In this document: positions 16,776 to 24,498 of the stretch, in pieces | Layout of the letters: each line of letters starts with the position of its first letter | How positions within the stretch are numbered: position 1 is the stretch's first letter | Assembly (NCBI RefSeq): GCF_001905445.1 | Contig: NZ_LIVQ01000003.1 | Coordinates: forward strand, 62,001-126,000 | Reading direction: 5' to 3' | DNA length: 64,000 nucleotides | From: Streptomyces sp. CB00455 | GTDB lineage: Bacteria > Actinomycetota > Actinomycetes > Streptomycetales > Streptomycetaceae | The notes under the pieces: model-generated | What the model saw: only the letters and a program-made list of their open reading frames with translations | Told to the model about the DNA's origin: nothing | Databases searched by the model: none | Translations under genes and position numbers: made by a program

Positions 16776-17770
16776 CACCCCTCGCGGCGGGCGGCGAGGA
16801 ACCGCGTGAGGACGAGGACGGCGAGCGATCCGGTGACCATCTGGCCAGCGTAGATCAGCAGCACCCCGGCGGAAGGCCCCTCGCCCCCGTCCAACTCCGG
16901 TCCCAGGGAGCCGATCAGCATCCACAGCCCCCAGCACAGCGTCGCCGCCGAACCGGTCCACGCCAGGGCCGGCGCCCACCGCGCCCGGCGCTTCCCGCCC
17001 CGGGCCAGGAGCCAGGCCCCCAGTCCGGCGGCGAGCGCGCACATCCCGTGCACCGCGGACACCACGCCCCTCTGTGCGGAGTACGCGGCCGCCCGGTCGG
17101 CCTGCAATCCTGCCGTACCGCCGAAGGCCCAGTAGGCGTGCACGCCCGCGACCATCAGGCCGGCCGCCGCCGCGGCTGCCGCCACCACCCCCGTGGACGA
17201 CGGCAGCCGCTCCCCCGGCACGCCCTGCCCGATCCGGCCCCAGCGCTGCCGCGCGTAGGGCACGAACAGCCCGGCCAGGGCGAGTCCTTGGACGATGAAA
17301 CCCGTGTAGACGACGTTGAAGACCCAGGGGTCCAGGAAGGGCTTCAGCCCACCGCGGCCGGCCGGTACGGCGCCGAAGCCGAGACCGCGTATGAGCAGTT
17401 GCCCGGGGAACGCGAGGACGATCGGGGTCAGCAGCCCGGTGGCGACGAACACCGGGACGATCAGCAGCCAGGACGGCGCCCGCTTCCCCCACGGCCGGGT
17501 GAGCACCAGCACGAGCAGGATCACGCAGGCGTCCATGGCCAGGGTGAGGGAGTTGAGCACGGTGAAGAACGGCCGGGGCTCAAGGAGCAGGCTGCCGGCC
17601 GGTATCCCGAGGTGACTTCCGCTCAACCAGGCTGCTTTGAGCGCCAGATACGGCACGGTGGCGGCCAGGGCCGCCACCTGCAGGAGCCGCCGCCCCGCGC
17701 CTGCCCCCGGCGCCGGGCCGGAAGCCGGGGGCCGCGTCGCATACCTCGTGTGCGCACCTCGTGTGGTCAT
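16775..17770 (-). CDS. Polytopic membrane protein of unknown function
   Basis: 331 residues with about eight hydrophobic segments; no family was recognised. The N-terminal 35 residues are Arg/Pro/Gly-rich and cytoplasmic-looking. Segments such as GSHLGIPAGSLLLEP and HAYWAFGGTAGL are notable but carry no known motif. It is the first gene of a coupled operon with a sensor kinase and response regulator (ATGA overlap with the kinase). It may act as the sensing partner of the kinase, which has no extracytoplasmic domain of its own, or be a transport or immunity protein. The ATG at 17770 was preferred to a start 33 bases upstream that adds only Arg-rich residues. Confidence 0.75.
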   Translation of the reverse strand: MTTRGAHTRYATRPPASGPAPGAGAGRRLLQVAALAATVPYLALKAAWLSGSHLGIPAGSLLLEPRPFFTVLNSLTLAMDACVILLVLVLTRPWGKRAPSWLLIVPVFVATGLLTPIVLAFPGQLLIRGLGFGAVPAGRGGLKPFLDPWVFNVVYTGFIVQGLALAGLFVPYARQRWGRIGQGVPGERLPSSTGVVAAAAAAAGLMVAGVHAYWAFGGTAGLQADRAAAYSAQRGVVSAVHGMCALAAGLGAWLLARGGKRRARWAPALAWTGSAATLCWGLWMLIGSLGPELDGGEGPSAGVLLIYAGQMVTGSLAVLVLTRFLAARREG

Positions 17771-17872
17771 GACCCAACGGTCCCGTGCGCGCGGCCCGGC
17801 CACCTCCCCCTCAGAGGGGAACCGCCTCCCCCGGACGGGGGAGGAATCGCCTGCTCCGCCGCCCCGCCCCGT

Positions 17873-18655
17873 TCACATACGGCGCGTGACCACCGACAGC
17901 CGGTCGCGCGCCTCGAAGAGCGCCGCCTTGATGACCAGTTCGTGCCCCGCCGTCAGCCGCGCCACCGGCACCGAGCAGCTCACCGCGTCCCGGGCCGGCG
18001 TCCGGTACGGCACCGCCACCCCGAAGCAGCGCAGCCCGAGCGTGTTCTCCTCCCGGTCCACCGCGTACCCCTGCTCCCGCACCAGCTCCAGCTCCTCGAT
18101 GAGCCGCTCCCGGTCGGTCACGGTGTGCTCGGTGACCGCCTCCAGCCGCCGCGGCAGCAGCGCCCGCACCTCGTCGTCCGTGTGCGTGGCCAGCAGCGCC
18201 TTGCCGAGCGCCGTGGAGTGCACCGGCAGCCGCCGCCCGACCCGGGTGAAGGGGCGCAGGTAGTGCTGGGACTGGCGGGTCGCGAGGTACACCACGCTGG
18301 TCCCGTCCAGCCGCGCCAGGTGGATGGTCTCCGTCGTGTCGTCGGAGAGCCGGTCCAGGGTCGGGCGGGCGGCGGCGACCACCTCGTCGCCGTCGATGTA
18401 GGAGCTGCCGACCAGGAGCGCCCGGACGCCGATGCCGTAGCGCGTGCCCGTGGCGTCCGTCTCCACCCAGCCCAGGTTCACCAGCGTGCGCAGCAGCATG
18501 TAGAGGCTGGACTTGGGCAGGGACAGGTCGTTCTGGATGTCGGCCAGGCTGTGCAACCCCGGCCGGGCCGCGAAGTGCTCCAGCAACAGCACGGTGCGCA
18601 CCGCCGATTTGACCGGCGCCGCAGCAACCGGGCCCCCCGACTCGGTCGTCGTCAT
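17873..18655 (-). CDS. IclR-family transcriptional regulator
   Basis: 260 residues. The N-terminal winged helix (about residues 20-85) shows the IclR pattern with SLADIQNDLSLPKSSLYMLLRTL, and the C-terminal effector domain has RRLPVHSTALGKALLA and the late ENTLGLRCFGVAVPY region. IclR proteins respond to small aromatic or sugar-acid ligands. GAGGGGA precedes the ATG. The gene is divergent from an aldehyde dehydrogenase of the ketoglutarate-semialdehyde group, with a 127-base gap that holds a palindrome, so it most likely controls that gene and possibly itself. Confidence 0.92.
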   Translation of the reverse strand: MTTTESGGPVAAAPVKSAVRTVLLLEHFAARPGLHSLADIQNDLSLPKSSLYMLLRTLVNLGWVETDATGTRYGIGVRALLVGSSYIDGDEVVAAARPTLDRLSDDTTETIHLARLDGTSVVYLATRQSQHYLRPFTRVGRRLPVHSTALGKALLATHTDDEVRALLPRRLEAVTEHTVTDRERLIEELELVREQGYAVDREENTLGLRCFGVAVPYRTPARDAVSCSVPVARLTAGHELVIKAALFEARDRLSVVTRRM

Positions 18656-18746
18656 ACGCCTGCTTCCCCTCTGGTCGCCTCTTGTCACGCGAAGGACGCG
18701 GAAATAGAGTCCGCAGCAGATGTGATCATTCATCCACCGGAACGGC

Positions 18747-18762
18747 GTTCAGAATACTGAAC
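18747..18762. promoter_or_regulatory. Candidate IclR operator
   Basis: GTTCAG-AATA-CTGAAC, a palindrome with six-base arms, lies just before the ribosome site (AGGAGG, 18768-18773) of the aldehyde dehydrogenase gene. A second overlapping pair, GGAACG (18739) and CGTTCC (18762), lies around it. The form resembles known IclR-family sites, and the position would block transcription or early elongation. Confidence 0.55.
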
Positions 18763-18782
18763 GTTCCAGGAGGCAGTGGGCC

Positions 18783-20315
18783 ATGACAACGACACCAGTT
18801 TGGAGTGTGGACCCCCGCACCGGGAAGCAGCGGGAACAGGTCGCGGTGGAGGCGACCTCCCAGGAGGTGGACGGGGCCGTACGGGCCGCGCGGGCGGCCG
18901 GGGGCGCGCTCGCCGATGCCAGCGCCCGCGCCGCCTTCCTCCGGACGGCCGCCGCACTGCTCGACGACGCGGCCGCGCACGTCATCGAGGCGGCCGATGC
19001 CGAGACCGCGCTCGGCCCGGGCCGGCTGACCGGCGAGCTGGCCCGCACCACCGGCCAGCTGCGCGCCTTCGCCGACATCGTGGACGAGGGCGCCCACCTC
19101 GACATCCGGATCGACCGCGCCGATCCCTCCCTCACCCCGCCGCGCCCCGACCTGCGCCGCTACAAGGTGCCGCTGGGCGTGGTCGCCGTCTACGCCGCCT
19201 CCAACTTCCCGCTCGCCTTCTCCGTGCCCGGCGGGGACACGGCCAGCGCGCTGGCCGCCGGATGCCCGGTCGTCGTCAAGGCGCATCCCGACCACCCGGC
19301 CACTTCCGAGCTCTGCGCCTCCCTGCTGCGCCGCGCGGCCGTGGCCACCGGGCTCCCGCCGGAGGTGGTCTGCGTGGTCCACGGGTTCGACGCCGGTCTG
19401 GAGCTGATCCGCCACCCGCTGGTGTCGGCCGCCGGATTCACCGGATCCGTCCGGGGCGGCCGGGCGCTGTTCGACGCGGCCGTCGCCCGGCCGGTGCCCA
19501 TCCCCTTCCACGGCGAACTCGGCTCCCTCAACCCCGTCGTCGTCACCCCGGCCGCGGCCGCCGAGCGGGCCGAGGAGATCGGCGGCGGCCTCGCGGGATC
19601 GGTCACCCTCGGCGTGGGCCAGTTCTGTGTGAAGCCGGGCCTCGTACTGGTTCCGCGGGGCGCGGACGGGGACCGGCTCACCACCGCGCTCACCAAGGCC
19701 CTCGGGGAGACCGAGCCGGGCGTGCTGCTCGACCACCGGATGCGGGAGAACTTCGTCGCCGGCGTCCTCGCACGGGCCGCGCTGCCCGGCGTCGAGGCGC
19801 CCGTCACCCCGGGCTCCGGCGGGGAGCACACCGTCGGCGCGGGCTACCTGACCGTGCCGGCCGCCCGTCTCCTCGACGACGCTCTCGGCGGCGCGTACGA
19901 GGTGCTGCTGGAGGAGTGCTTCGGCCCGGTCACCGTCGTCGTGCGCTACACCGACCAGCGGGAGGCGGCCGCCGTGCTGGCGCGGCTCTCCGGGAACCTG
20001 ACCGCCACCCTCCAGCTGTCGGCCGCCGAGACGGAAGGCGGGCCGGGTCCGGCCGCCGAGCTGATCGAGCAGGTCACGGGCCTGGCCGGGCGGATCGTCG
20101 TCAACGGCTGGCCGACCGGGGTGGCGGTGGCCCCGGCCCAGCACCACGGCGGCCCCTACCCGGCGGCGACCTCGCACTCCACCTCCGTCGGCGCGACGGC
20201 CGTCGAGCGCTGGCTGCGTCCGGTGGCCTACCAGTCGGTACCGGACGCGCTGCTCCCGGCCGAACTGCGCGAGGCCAACCCGCTGGGGCTGCCGCGACGC
20301 GTGACGGGGGGCTGA
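18783..20315 (+). CDS. NADP-dependent aldehyde dehydrogenase (2,5-dioxovalerate / alpha-ketoglutarate semialdehyde type)
   Basis: 510 residues with the complete aldehyde dehydrogenase set: Asn141 in AASNFPLAFS, Lys166 in VVKAHP, Glu245 in HGELGS and the catalytic Cys282 in GQFCVKPG. The GQFCVKPG and AHPDHPATSE forms are typical of the ketoglutarate-semialdehyde dehydrogenase group, which completes oxidative breakdown of pentoses, hexuronic acids or hydroxyproline. No such pathway genes are adjacent, so the substrate is inferred from family only. AGGAGG lies nine bases before the ATG. The last codons and the stop are duplicated just downstream (about 20295-20337). Confidence 0.88.
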   Translation: MTTTPVWSVDPRTGKQREQVAVEATSQEVDGAVRAARAAGGALADASARAAFLRTAAALLDDAAAHVIEAADAETALGPGRLTGELARTTGQLRAFADIVDEGAHLDIRIDRADPSLTPPRPDLRRYKVPLGVVAVYAASNFPLAFSVPGGDTASALAAGCPVVVKAHPDHPATSELCASLLRRAAVATGLPPEVVCVVHGFDAGLELIRHPLVSAAGFTGSVRGGRALFDAAVARPVPIPFHGELGSLNPVVVTPAAAAERAEEIGGGLAGSVTLGVGQFCVKPGLVLVPRGADGDRLTTALTKALGETEPGVLLDHRMRENFVAGVLARAALPGVEAPVTPGSGGEHTVGAGYLTVPAARLLDDALGGAYEVLLEECFGPVTVVVRYTDQREAAAVLARLSGNLTATLQLSAAETEGGPGPAAELIEQVTGLAGRIVVNGWPTGVAVAPAQHHGGPYPAATSHSTSVGATAVERWLRPVAYQSVPDALLPAELREANPLGLPRRVTGG

Positions 20316-20410
20316 GGCGACGCGTGACGGGGCTGAGGCGGACCGGGGCCTTGAACCGGGCCCCGGGCCACCGCTGAGCCCCCGCGCGCCGGTCTCCGGA
20401 CCGCCGAGGC

Positions 20411-20530
20411 CCCGCACCGCGTCCGCCGTGTCGCCGGGGTCCAGCGCCCGACCTCTGGGTCGCCGGGGGGCCCGCACCGCGTCCGCCGGGTCGCCCCGAG
20501 GCCCCAGCGCCCGGTCTCCGGGTCGCCACG
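20411..20530. repeat. Two direct copies of a ~60-base G+C-rich unit
   Basis: In the 454-base gap 20316-20769, a unit opening CCCGCACCGCGTCCGCC and ending TCTCCGGGTCGCC (or close variant) occurs twice in a row. No gene is seen in the gap. The left end also has a short duplication of the aldehyde dehydrogenase stop region. Confidence 0.65.
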
Positions 20531-20769
20531 AGGCGTGAGCCGGCGACGCCCCGCACCCCGCTGGCCAGGCCCCGCGCGCTCGGTCTCCGGGCACTCGTCC
20601 GGCCGGGCCCCCGTCCTGTCGGGCTCCGGGGGACCTGCGGCTGTGGGACCGGGCGAAGGGCCCCGGCCGGCGGTCCGGTGGGGCCGCCCGCCGGGGGATG
20701 CCGGGCGGCCTGCCGGGACGGGGGTTAATCCGTTGCCGCCTCCGCCCCGGGCGGGGCAGGCTGCGGATC

Positions 20770-20991
20770 ATGGCCAAACCCCACGGTTTCTCGTACGAAC
20801 AGCACCAGGACCACTCCGTCGTCATCACCCACCAGGGCCGCACCGCAGCCACCCTGCGCGGGACCCGGGCCGGCACGTTCCTCGCCCAGGTGGCGTCCGG
20901 CGACGCGCAGCTGGTGATGGCCCGCTGGACCGGCGCGTACAAGATCGGCAACGAGCGCACGGCGCGGAACCACCCCCGCAACCGGCGCTGA
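20770..20991 (+). CDS. Small conserved protein of unknown function
   Basis: 73 residues, basic, with no signal peptide and no cysteine. Sequence features include FSYEQHQDHSVVITHQGRTAATLRG and a basic end with NERTARNHPRNRR. The charge and the size would fit a nucleic-acid- or ribosome-associated protein, but no family was recognised. The codon usage and third-position G+C are typical of Streptomyces genes, and the reading frame runs cleanly from the ATG. It lies 53 bases before the TerD-family gene on the same strand. Confidence 0.7.
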   Translation: MAKPHGFSYEQHQDHSVVITHQGRTAATLRGTRAGTFLAQVASGDAQLVMARWTGAYKIGNERTARNHPRNRR

Positions 20992-21044
20992 AATATCCCG
21001 CGAGGGTAAGGGAACGGCAAAGCACCTCCGGTCGTTCTCCGGGC

Positions 21045-22289
21045 ATGACCGCTATGACCCCTGGTTCCAACCTGCCGCTCGACGCCGTCCGTGTGACGGT
21101 GGACGTCGCGGCCCCGGTGCGGCTCGACGTATCGGGACTCCTCCTCGCGGCGGACGGCAAGGTGCGCTCCGATGCCGACTTCATCTTCTACAACCAGCCC
21201 TCCGGGCCCGGCGTCGGCTACCGGTCCGGCGGCGGTTCGGCGCCGGACTCCATCACCGTGGACACCGGCGCGCTGCCCCCGGGCATCGAGCGGATCGTGG
21301 TCACGGCCAGTCCCGATGCCGCCGGGCAGACGTTCCAGGGCGTCGAGCCCACCGCCACCGTGCGCAACGCGGACGGCGGAGCGGTGATCGCCACCTTCAC
21401 ACCGCCGCAGCTGGGCTCCGAGACCGCGCTCGTCGTCGTGGAGGTCTACCGGCGCGGCGGCGTGTGGAAGGTGCGCGCGGTCGGCCAGGGGTACGCCGAC
21501 GGCCTCGCCGGCATCGCCACCGACTTCGGGGTCTCCGTGGACGAGGAGGCCGCCGCGGCCCCGGCCGCCGCCCCCGCGCAGGCCGCCCCGCCCGCGCCGC
21601 CGGCCCCGCCGGTGCACCCGGTCTCCCCCTGGCTGGGCGGTACGACGCCCACCCCGGCCGCGCCCACCCCGGCCCCGGCGCCCCCGGCCGCTCCCGTCCC
21701 GCCCGCCGGCGGGAAGATCAACCTCGACAAGGGGCGGGTCAGCCTCCAGAAGAACCAGACGGTCTCCCTGGTCAAGGGCGGCCGCCCGCTCCTCTCCCAG
21801 GTCAAGATGGGCCTCGGCTGGGAGCCCGCCTTCGGCGGCCGCGACATCGACCTCGACGCCTCCGTCATCGCCTACGGCCCCCAGCGCAACCACATCGACA
21901 GCTGCTACTTCGGCAAGCTGTCCATCCTCGGCGGCGCCGTCAAGCATTCGGGGGACAACCTCACGGGTGAGGGCGCCGGCGACGACGAGGTGATCGTGGT
22001 GGACCTGGGCAGGCTCCCGGCCGATGCCACCGGTCTGGTCTTCACCGTCAACTCCTTCTCCGGGCAGAAGTTCACCGAAGTGGCCAAGGCCTACTGCCGT
22101 TTGATCGACGCGGCGAGCGGCGAGGAGCTGGTGCGCTTCGACCTCACCGGCGCCGAACCGCAGACCGGCGTCATGATGGCGAAGCTCATCAAGCAGTTCA
22201 CGGGCGAGTGGGAGATGACGGCGATGGGCGAGTTTGTGAAGTCCCGCACAGTGCGCGGCATGGTCAAGCCCGCCGCACAGGCACTCTGA
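21045..22289 (+). CDS. TerD-family protein with two TerD-like domains
   Basis: 414 residues. A first TerD-like domain (about 1-170) has the family pattern LLLAADGKVRSDADFIFYNQ followed by a VDTGALP segment. An Ala/Pro-rich linker (about 170-220) leads to a second domain (about 225-414) with VSLQKNQTVSLVK, GLGWEP, DLDASVIAYG and the DNLTGEGAGDDE calcium-site segment. TerD proteins bind Ca and are linked to tellurite, phage and stress responses. There are no other ter genes in the window. The second domain carries the complete acidic pattern; the first is more diverged. Confidence 0.88.
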   Translation: MTAMTPGSNLPLDAVRVTVDVAAPVRLDVSGLLLAADGKVRSDADFIFYNQPSGPGVGYRSGGGSAPDSITVDTGALPPGIERIVVTASPDAAGQTFQGVEPTATVRNADGGAVIATFTPPQLGSETALVVVEVYRRGGVWKVRAVGQGYADGLAGIATDFGVSVDEEAAAAPAAAPAQAAPPAPPAPPVHPVSPWLGGTTPTPAAPTPAPAPPAAPVPPAGGKINLDKGRVSLQKNQTVSLVKGGRPLLSQVKMGLGWEPAFGGRDIDLDASVIAYGPQRNHIDSCYFGKLSILGGAVKHSGDNLTGEGAGDDEVIVVDLGRLPADATGLVFTVNSFSGQKFTEVAKAYCRLIDAASGEELVRFDLTGAEPQTGVMMAKLIKQFTGEWEMTAMGEFVKSRTVRGMVKPAAQAL

Positions 22290-22380
22290 GCAGGTGGGCG
22301 GGCGGATGGGCCACCCGGGGGCTGGAAAGCGGGTGATGGATGCCACGCGTAATCCGGAGGTGGCTGTCAGTGCCCGCCCG

Positions 22381-22386
22381 TAGCCT
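22381..22386 (+). promoter_or_regulatory. -10 box for leaderless small gene
   Basis: TAGCCT, a Streptomyces-type -10 element, ends seven bases before the ATG at 22394, consistent with a transcript that starts at the initiation codon. Confidence 0.45.
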
Positions 22387-22393
22387 TGAACTC

Positions 22394-22570
22394 ATGCACG
22401 AGTCATTCAATCCCGCGGGGCCCGCCCGCCCGTCCGCCGCCGAGGCGAACGAGGCTATCCGGCACCTCGTCGAGACCCGGGTGGACGGCGAGTGGCCCTC
22501 GGAGGCGTATGAGTTCCTCCTCGTCGAGTGGGCCACGGCCTCCCAAGCGGAAGTCTCCGCGGCCAAGTAG
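22394..22570 (+). CDS. Small acidic conserved protein of unknown function
   Basis: 58 residues, acidic, predicted helical, with the segment AAEANEAIRHLVETRV and a C-terminal LLVEWATASQAEVSAAK. No family was recognised; there is no signal peptide or cysteine. The start ATG lacks a ribosome site but has a -10 box seven bases upstream, so translation is probably leaderless. It ends 42 bases before the converging PhoX-like gene, and a strong hairpin lies between them. Confidence 0.65.
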   Translation: MHESFNPAGPARPSAAEANEAIRHLVETRVDGEWPSEAYEFLLVEWATASQAEVSAAK

Positions 22571-22574
22571 CCGT

Positions 22575-22606
22575 CGCGGCGGCGCGTCACCGGACGCGCC
22601 GCCGCG
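22575..22606. terminator. Bidirectional hairpin terminator
   Basis: Perfect 14-base stem (CGCGGCGGCGCGTC and complement) with an ACCG loop, between converging genes ending at 22570 and 22613. Confidence 0.8.
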
Positions 22607-22612
22607 GCCGCT

Positions 22613-24052
22613 TCAGTGTGCGCGGCGCCACGGCCCGGTGATGGCCAGCATGATGCCCGGGTCCTGGATGTTGGCGTACAGCGTGCGCCCGTCCGGGGAG
22701 AAGCAGACACCGGTGAATTCGGAGTACTCCGGCTCCTCGGCCGATCCGATGTTCAGCTCGTTGCGCGCCAGCGGGTAGGTGCGGCCCGATGCGGTCGCGC
22801 CGAACAGGTGTTGCAGGCCCGAGCCGTCCTCGGCGATGACCAGTCCGCCGTACGGGGACACCGTGATGTTGTCGGGCCCGTCATAGCCGCCCTCCGCCGC
22901 CGGATCGGCGTTGACCCCGAGCAGGACGGTCAGCCGGACGGTGCGCCGCTTCGGGTCGTAGAACCACACCTGGCCGTCGTGCGCGGCGCCCGGGCTCTCC
23001 TCGCGGGCGTAGGAGGAGACGAAGTACGCGCCGCCGTCGGCCCACCACATGCCTTCCAGCTTGCGGGCGCGCGTCACGGCGCCGTCCGCGAACTGCTTGC
23101 GCACGGGCACGGTCCGCGCGTCGCGGTCGGTCACGTCCACCCAGTCGACCCCGTAGACGGTGCCGATGCGCGTCGCGCGCGAGAGGTCGTCGACGAACCG
23201 CCCCGCGCTGTCGACGCACTTGGCGGCCTGGAGCTTGCCGGCATCGTCCGCGAGCGTACGGAGCCTGCCGCGGCCGTGGCGGAAGCCGGCGGGCGGGGTC
23301 CAGCGGTAGAGCAGCCCGTTGGGGCCGGAGGCGTCCTCGGTCAGGTAGGCGTGGCCCTGGCGCGGGTCGATGACGACGGCTTCGTGGGCGTACCGTCCCA
23401 AAGCCTTGACGGGCCGCGGGTCGCGGTTGGCGCGGCGGTCGTGCGGGTCGACCTCGAAGACGTAGCCGTGGTCCTTGGTCATGCCGTTGCGGCCGGCCAG
23501 GTCCTCGGTCTCCTCGCAGGTCAGCCAGGTGCCCCAGGGGGTGGACCCGCCCGCGCAGTTGGTCGAGGTACCGGCGACGCCCACCCATTCGGCGACCTCG
23601 CCGCCGCGGCGGACCTCGACGACCGTGCAGCCGCCGGCCGCGGCCGGGTCGTAGACGAGGCCCTCGGTGAGCGGGACGGGGCGGGCCCAGCCGGACCGCT
23701 TGCCCTTGAGCTCGTGGTTGTTGACCAGGAGGGTGACTCCGCGGCCGCCTTCGAAGGTGGCCGTTCCGTCGTGGTGGGAGGGGGTGGTCTCGCCCGATTC
23801 GAGGGTGGTGACCCCGCTGTGGGTGATCACGCGGTAGGTGAAGCCGGCGGGCAGCGCGAGCAGGCCGGCCGGGTCGGCGACGAGCGGGCCGTAACCGGGC
23901 TCGCAGGGGCGTCCGTGTGCGTCCTGGCGCGTGTTGTCGTCGGCCGCCAGCGCTCCCGGGGCGGTGGCGAGGGCGCCGACCGTCCCGGTGAGCGCGACTC
24001 CGGCGCCGGCGATCACGGTGCGGGCGGTGAAGTCTCTCCGGCTGAGCGGCAT
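22613..24052 (-). CDS. PhoX-like alkaline phosphatase / DUF839 protein, Tat-secreted
   Basis: 479 residues. The N-terminus MPLSRRDFTARTVIAGAG is a twin-arginine signal, with cleavage near ALA-ADD. The mature part matches the PhoX/DUF839 beta-propeller type: NNHELKG, TCEETEDLAGR, GRYAHEAVVIDP, EGMWWADGGAYFVSSYA and GPDNITVSPYGGLVIAEDG, regions that in PhoX hold Ca and Fe ligands. PhoX enzymes release phosphate from esters outside the cell. GGAG lies seven bases before the ATG. A candidate PHO box (24117-24138) lies about 65 bases upstream and suggests phosphate-limitation control. Confidence 0.87.
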   Translation of the reverse strand: MPLSRRDFTARTVIAGAGVALTGTVGALATAPGALAADDNTRQDAHGRPCEPGYGPLVADPAGLLALPAGFTYRVITHSGVTTLESGETTPSHHDGTATFEGGRGVTLLVNNHELKGKRSGWARPVPLTEGLVYDPAAAGGCTVVEVRRGGEVAEWVGVAGTSTNCAGGSTPWGTWLTCEETEDLAGRNGMTKDHGYVFEVDPHDRRANRDPRPVKALGRYAHEAVVIDPRQGHAYLTEDASGPNGLLYRWTPPAGFRHGRGRLRTLADDAGKLQAAKCVDSAGRFVDDLSRATRIGTVYGVDWVDVTDRDARTVPVRKQFADGAVTRARKLEGMWWADGGAYFVSSYAREESPGAAHDGQVWFYDPKRRTVRLTVLLGVNADPAAEGGYDGPDNITVSPYGGLVIAEDGSGLQHLFGATASGRTYPLARNELNIGSAEEPEYSEFTGVCFSPDGRTLYANIQDPGIMLAITGPWRRAH

Positions 24053-24116
24053 CGGGTCTCCAGAGGTGGGGAGGTGGTGCGCCTGTCGTGCGGTCGTCGG
24101 CGCACACGCTCCCGGC

Positions 24117-24138
24117 CGCACGTGAACGGCCGCTGAAC
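24117..24138 (-). promoter_or_regulatory. Candidate PHO box (PhoP direct repeats)
   Basis: On the minus strand two adjacent 11-base direct repeats are read: GTTCAGCGGCC and GTTCACGTGCG. Streptomyces PhoP binds 11-base direct repeats with a GTTCACC core. The site points toward the PhoX-like gene whose start is at 24052. Confidence 0.55.
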
Positions 24139-24362
24139 TACCCGCGAAGAGGAGCCGACCCCTTGCCGGGGCCCGGAATGGCCAACTCCGGACCATGAAC
24201 GGCGCGTTGTCACCACCCGCCCGGCACACCGCACACCGGCCGCACCGCCCGCCCGGCACAGCGCTCGCCCGGTACACCGCACGCCTCGCCCGACACGCCG
24301 CACACCGGACGCACCGCGCACTCGACGCACCGCCCGACGGCCGAGACGCCCCCGGCCGCCCC

Positions 24363-24410
24363 GGCCGCCAGGCCGCCAGGCCGCCAGGCCGCCAGGCCGC
24401 CAGGCCGCCA
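24363..24410. repeat. Six perfect copies of an 8-base tandem repeat
   Basis: GGCCGCCA is repeated six times without error in the 446-base gap 24053-24498. The rest of the gap holds the PHO-box region at its left, further imperfect CACCGCAC-type repeats at 24220-24340, and two copies of CACCCAGGCGCGCC near 24421-24450. No gene is seen. Confidence 0.85.
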
Positions 24411-24498
24411 GGTCATAGGCCCACCCAGGCGCGCCCCACCCAGGCGCGCCTGGCCAGGCCGCGGCCCCGGTGAGTCGTCGGCCCGGCGGGGCCCCGGG

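Noticed and set aside
24220-24450. A CRISPR-like array
   Set aside because: The repeats are 8 to 14 bases, directly adjacent or irregular, without unique spacers, and no cas gene is near.
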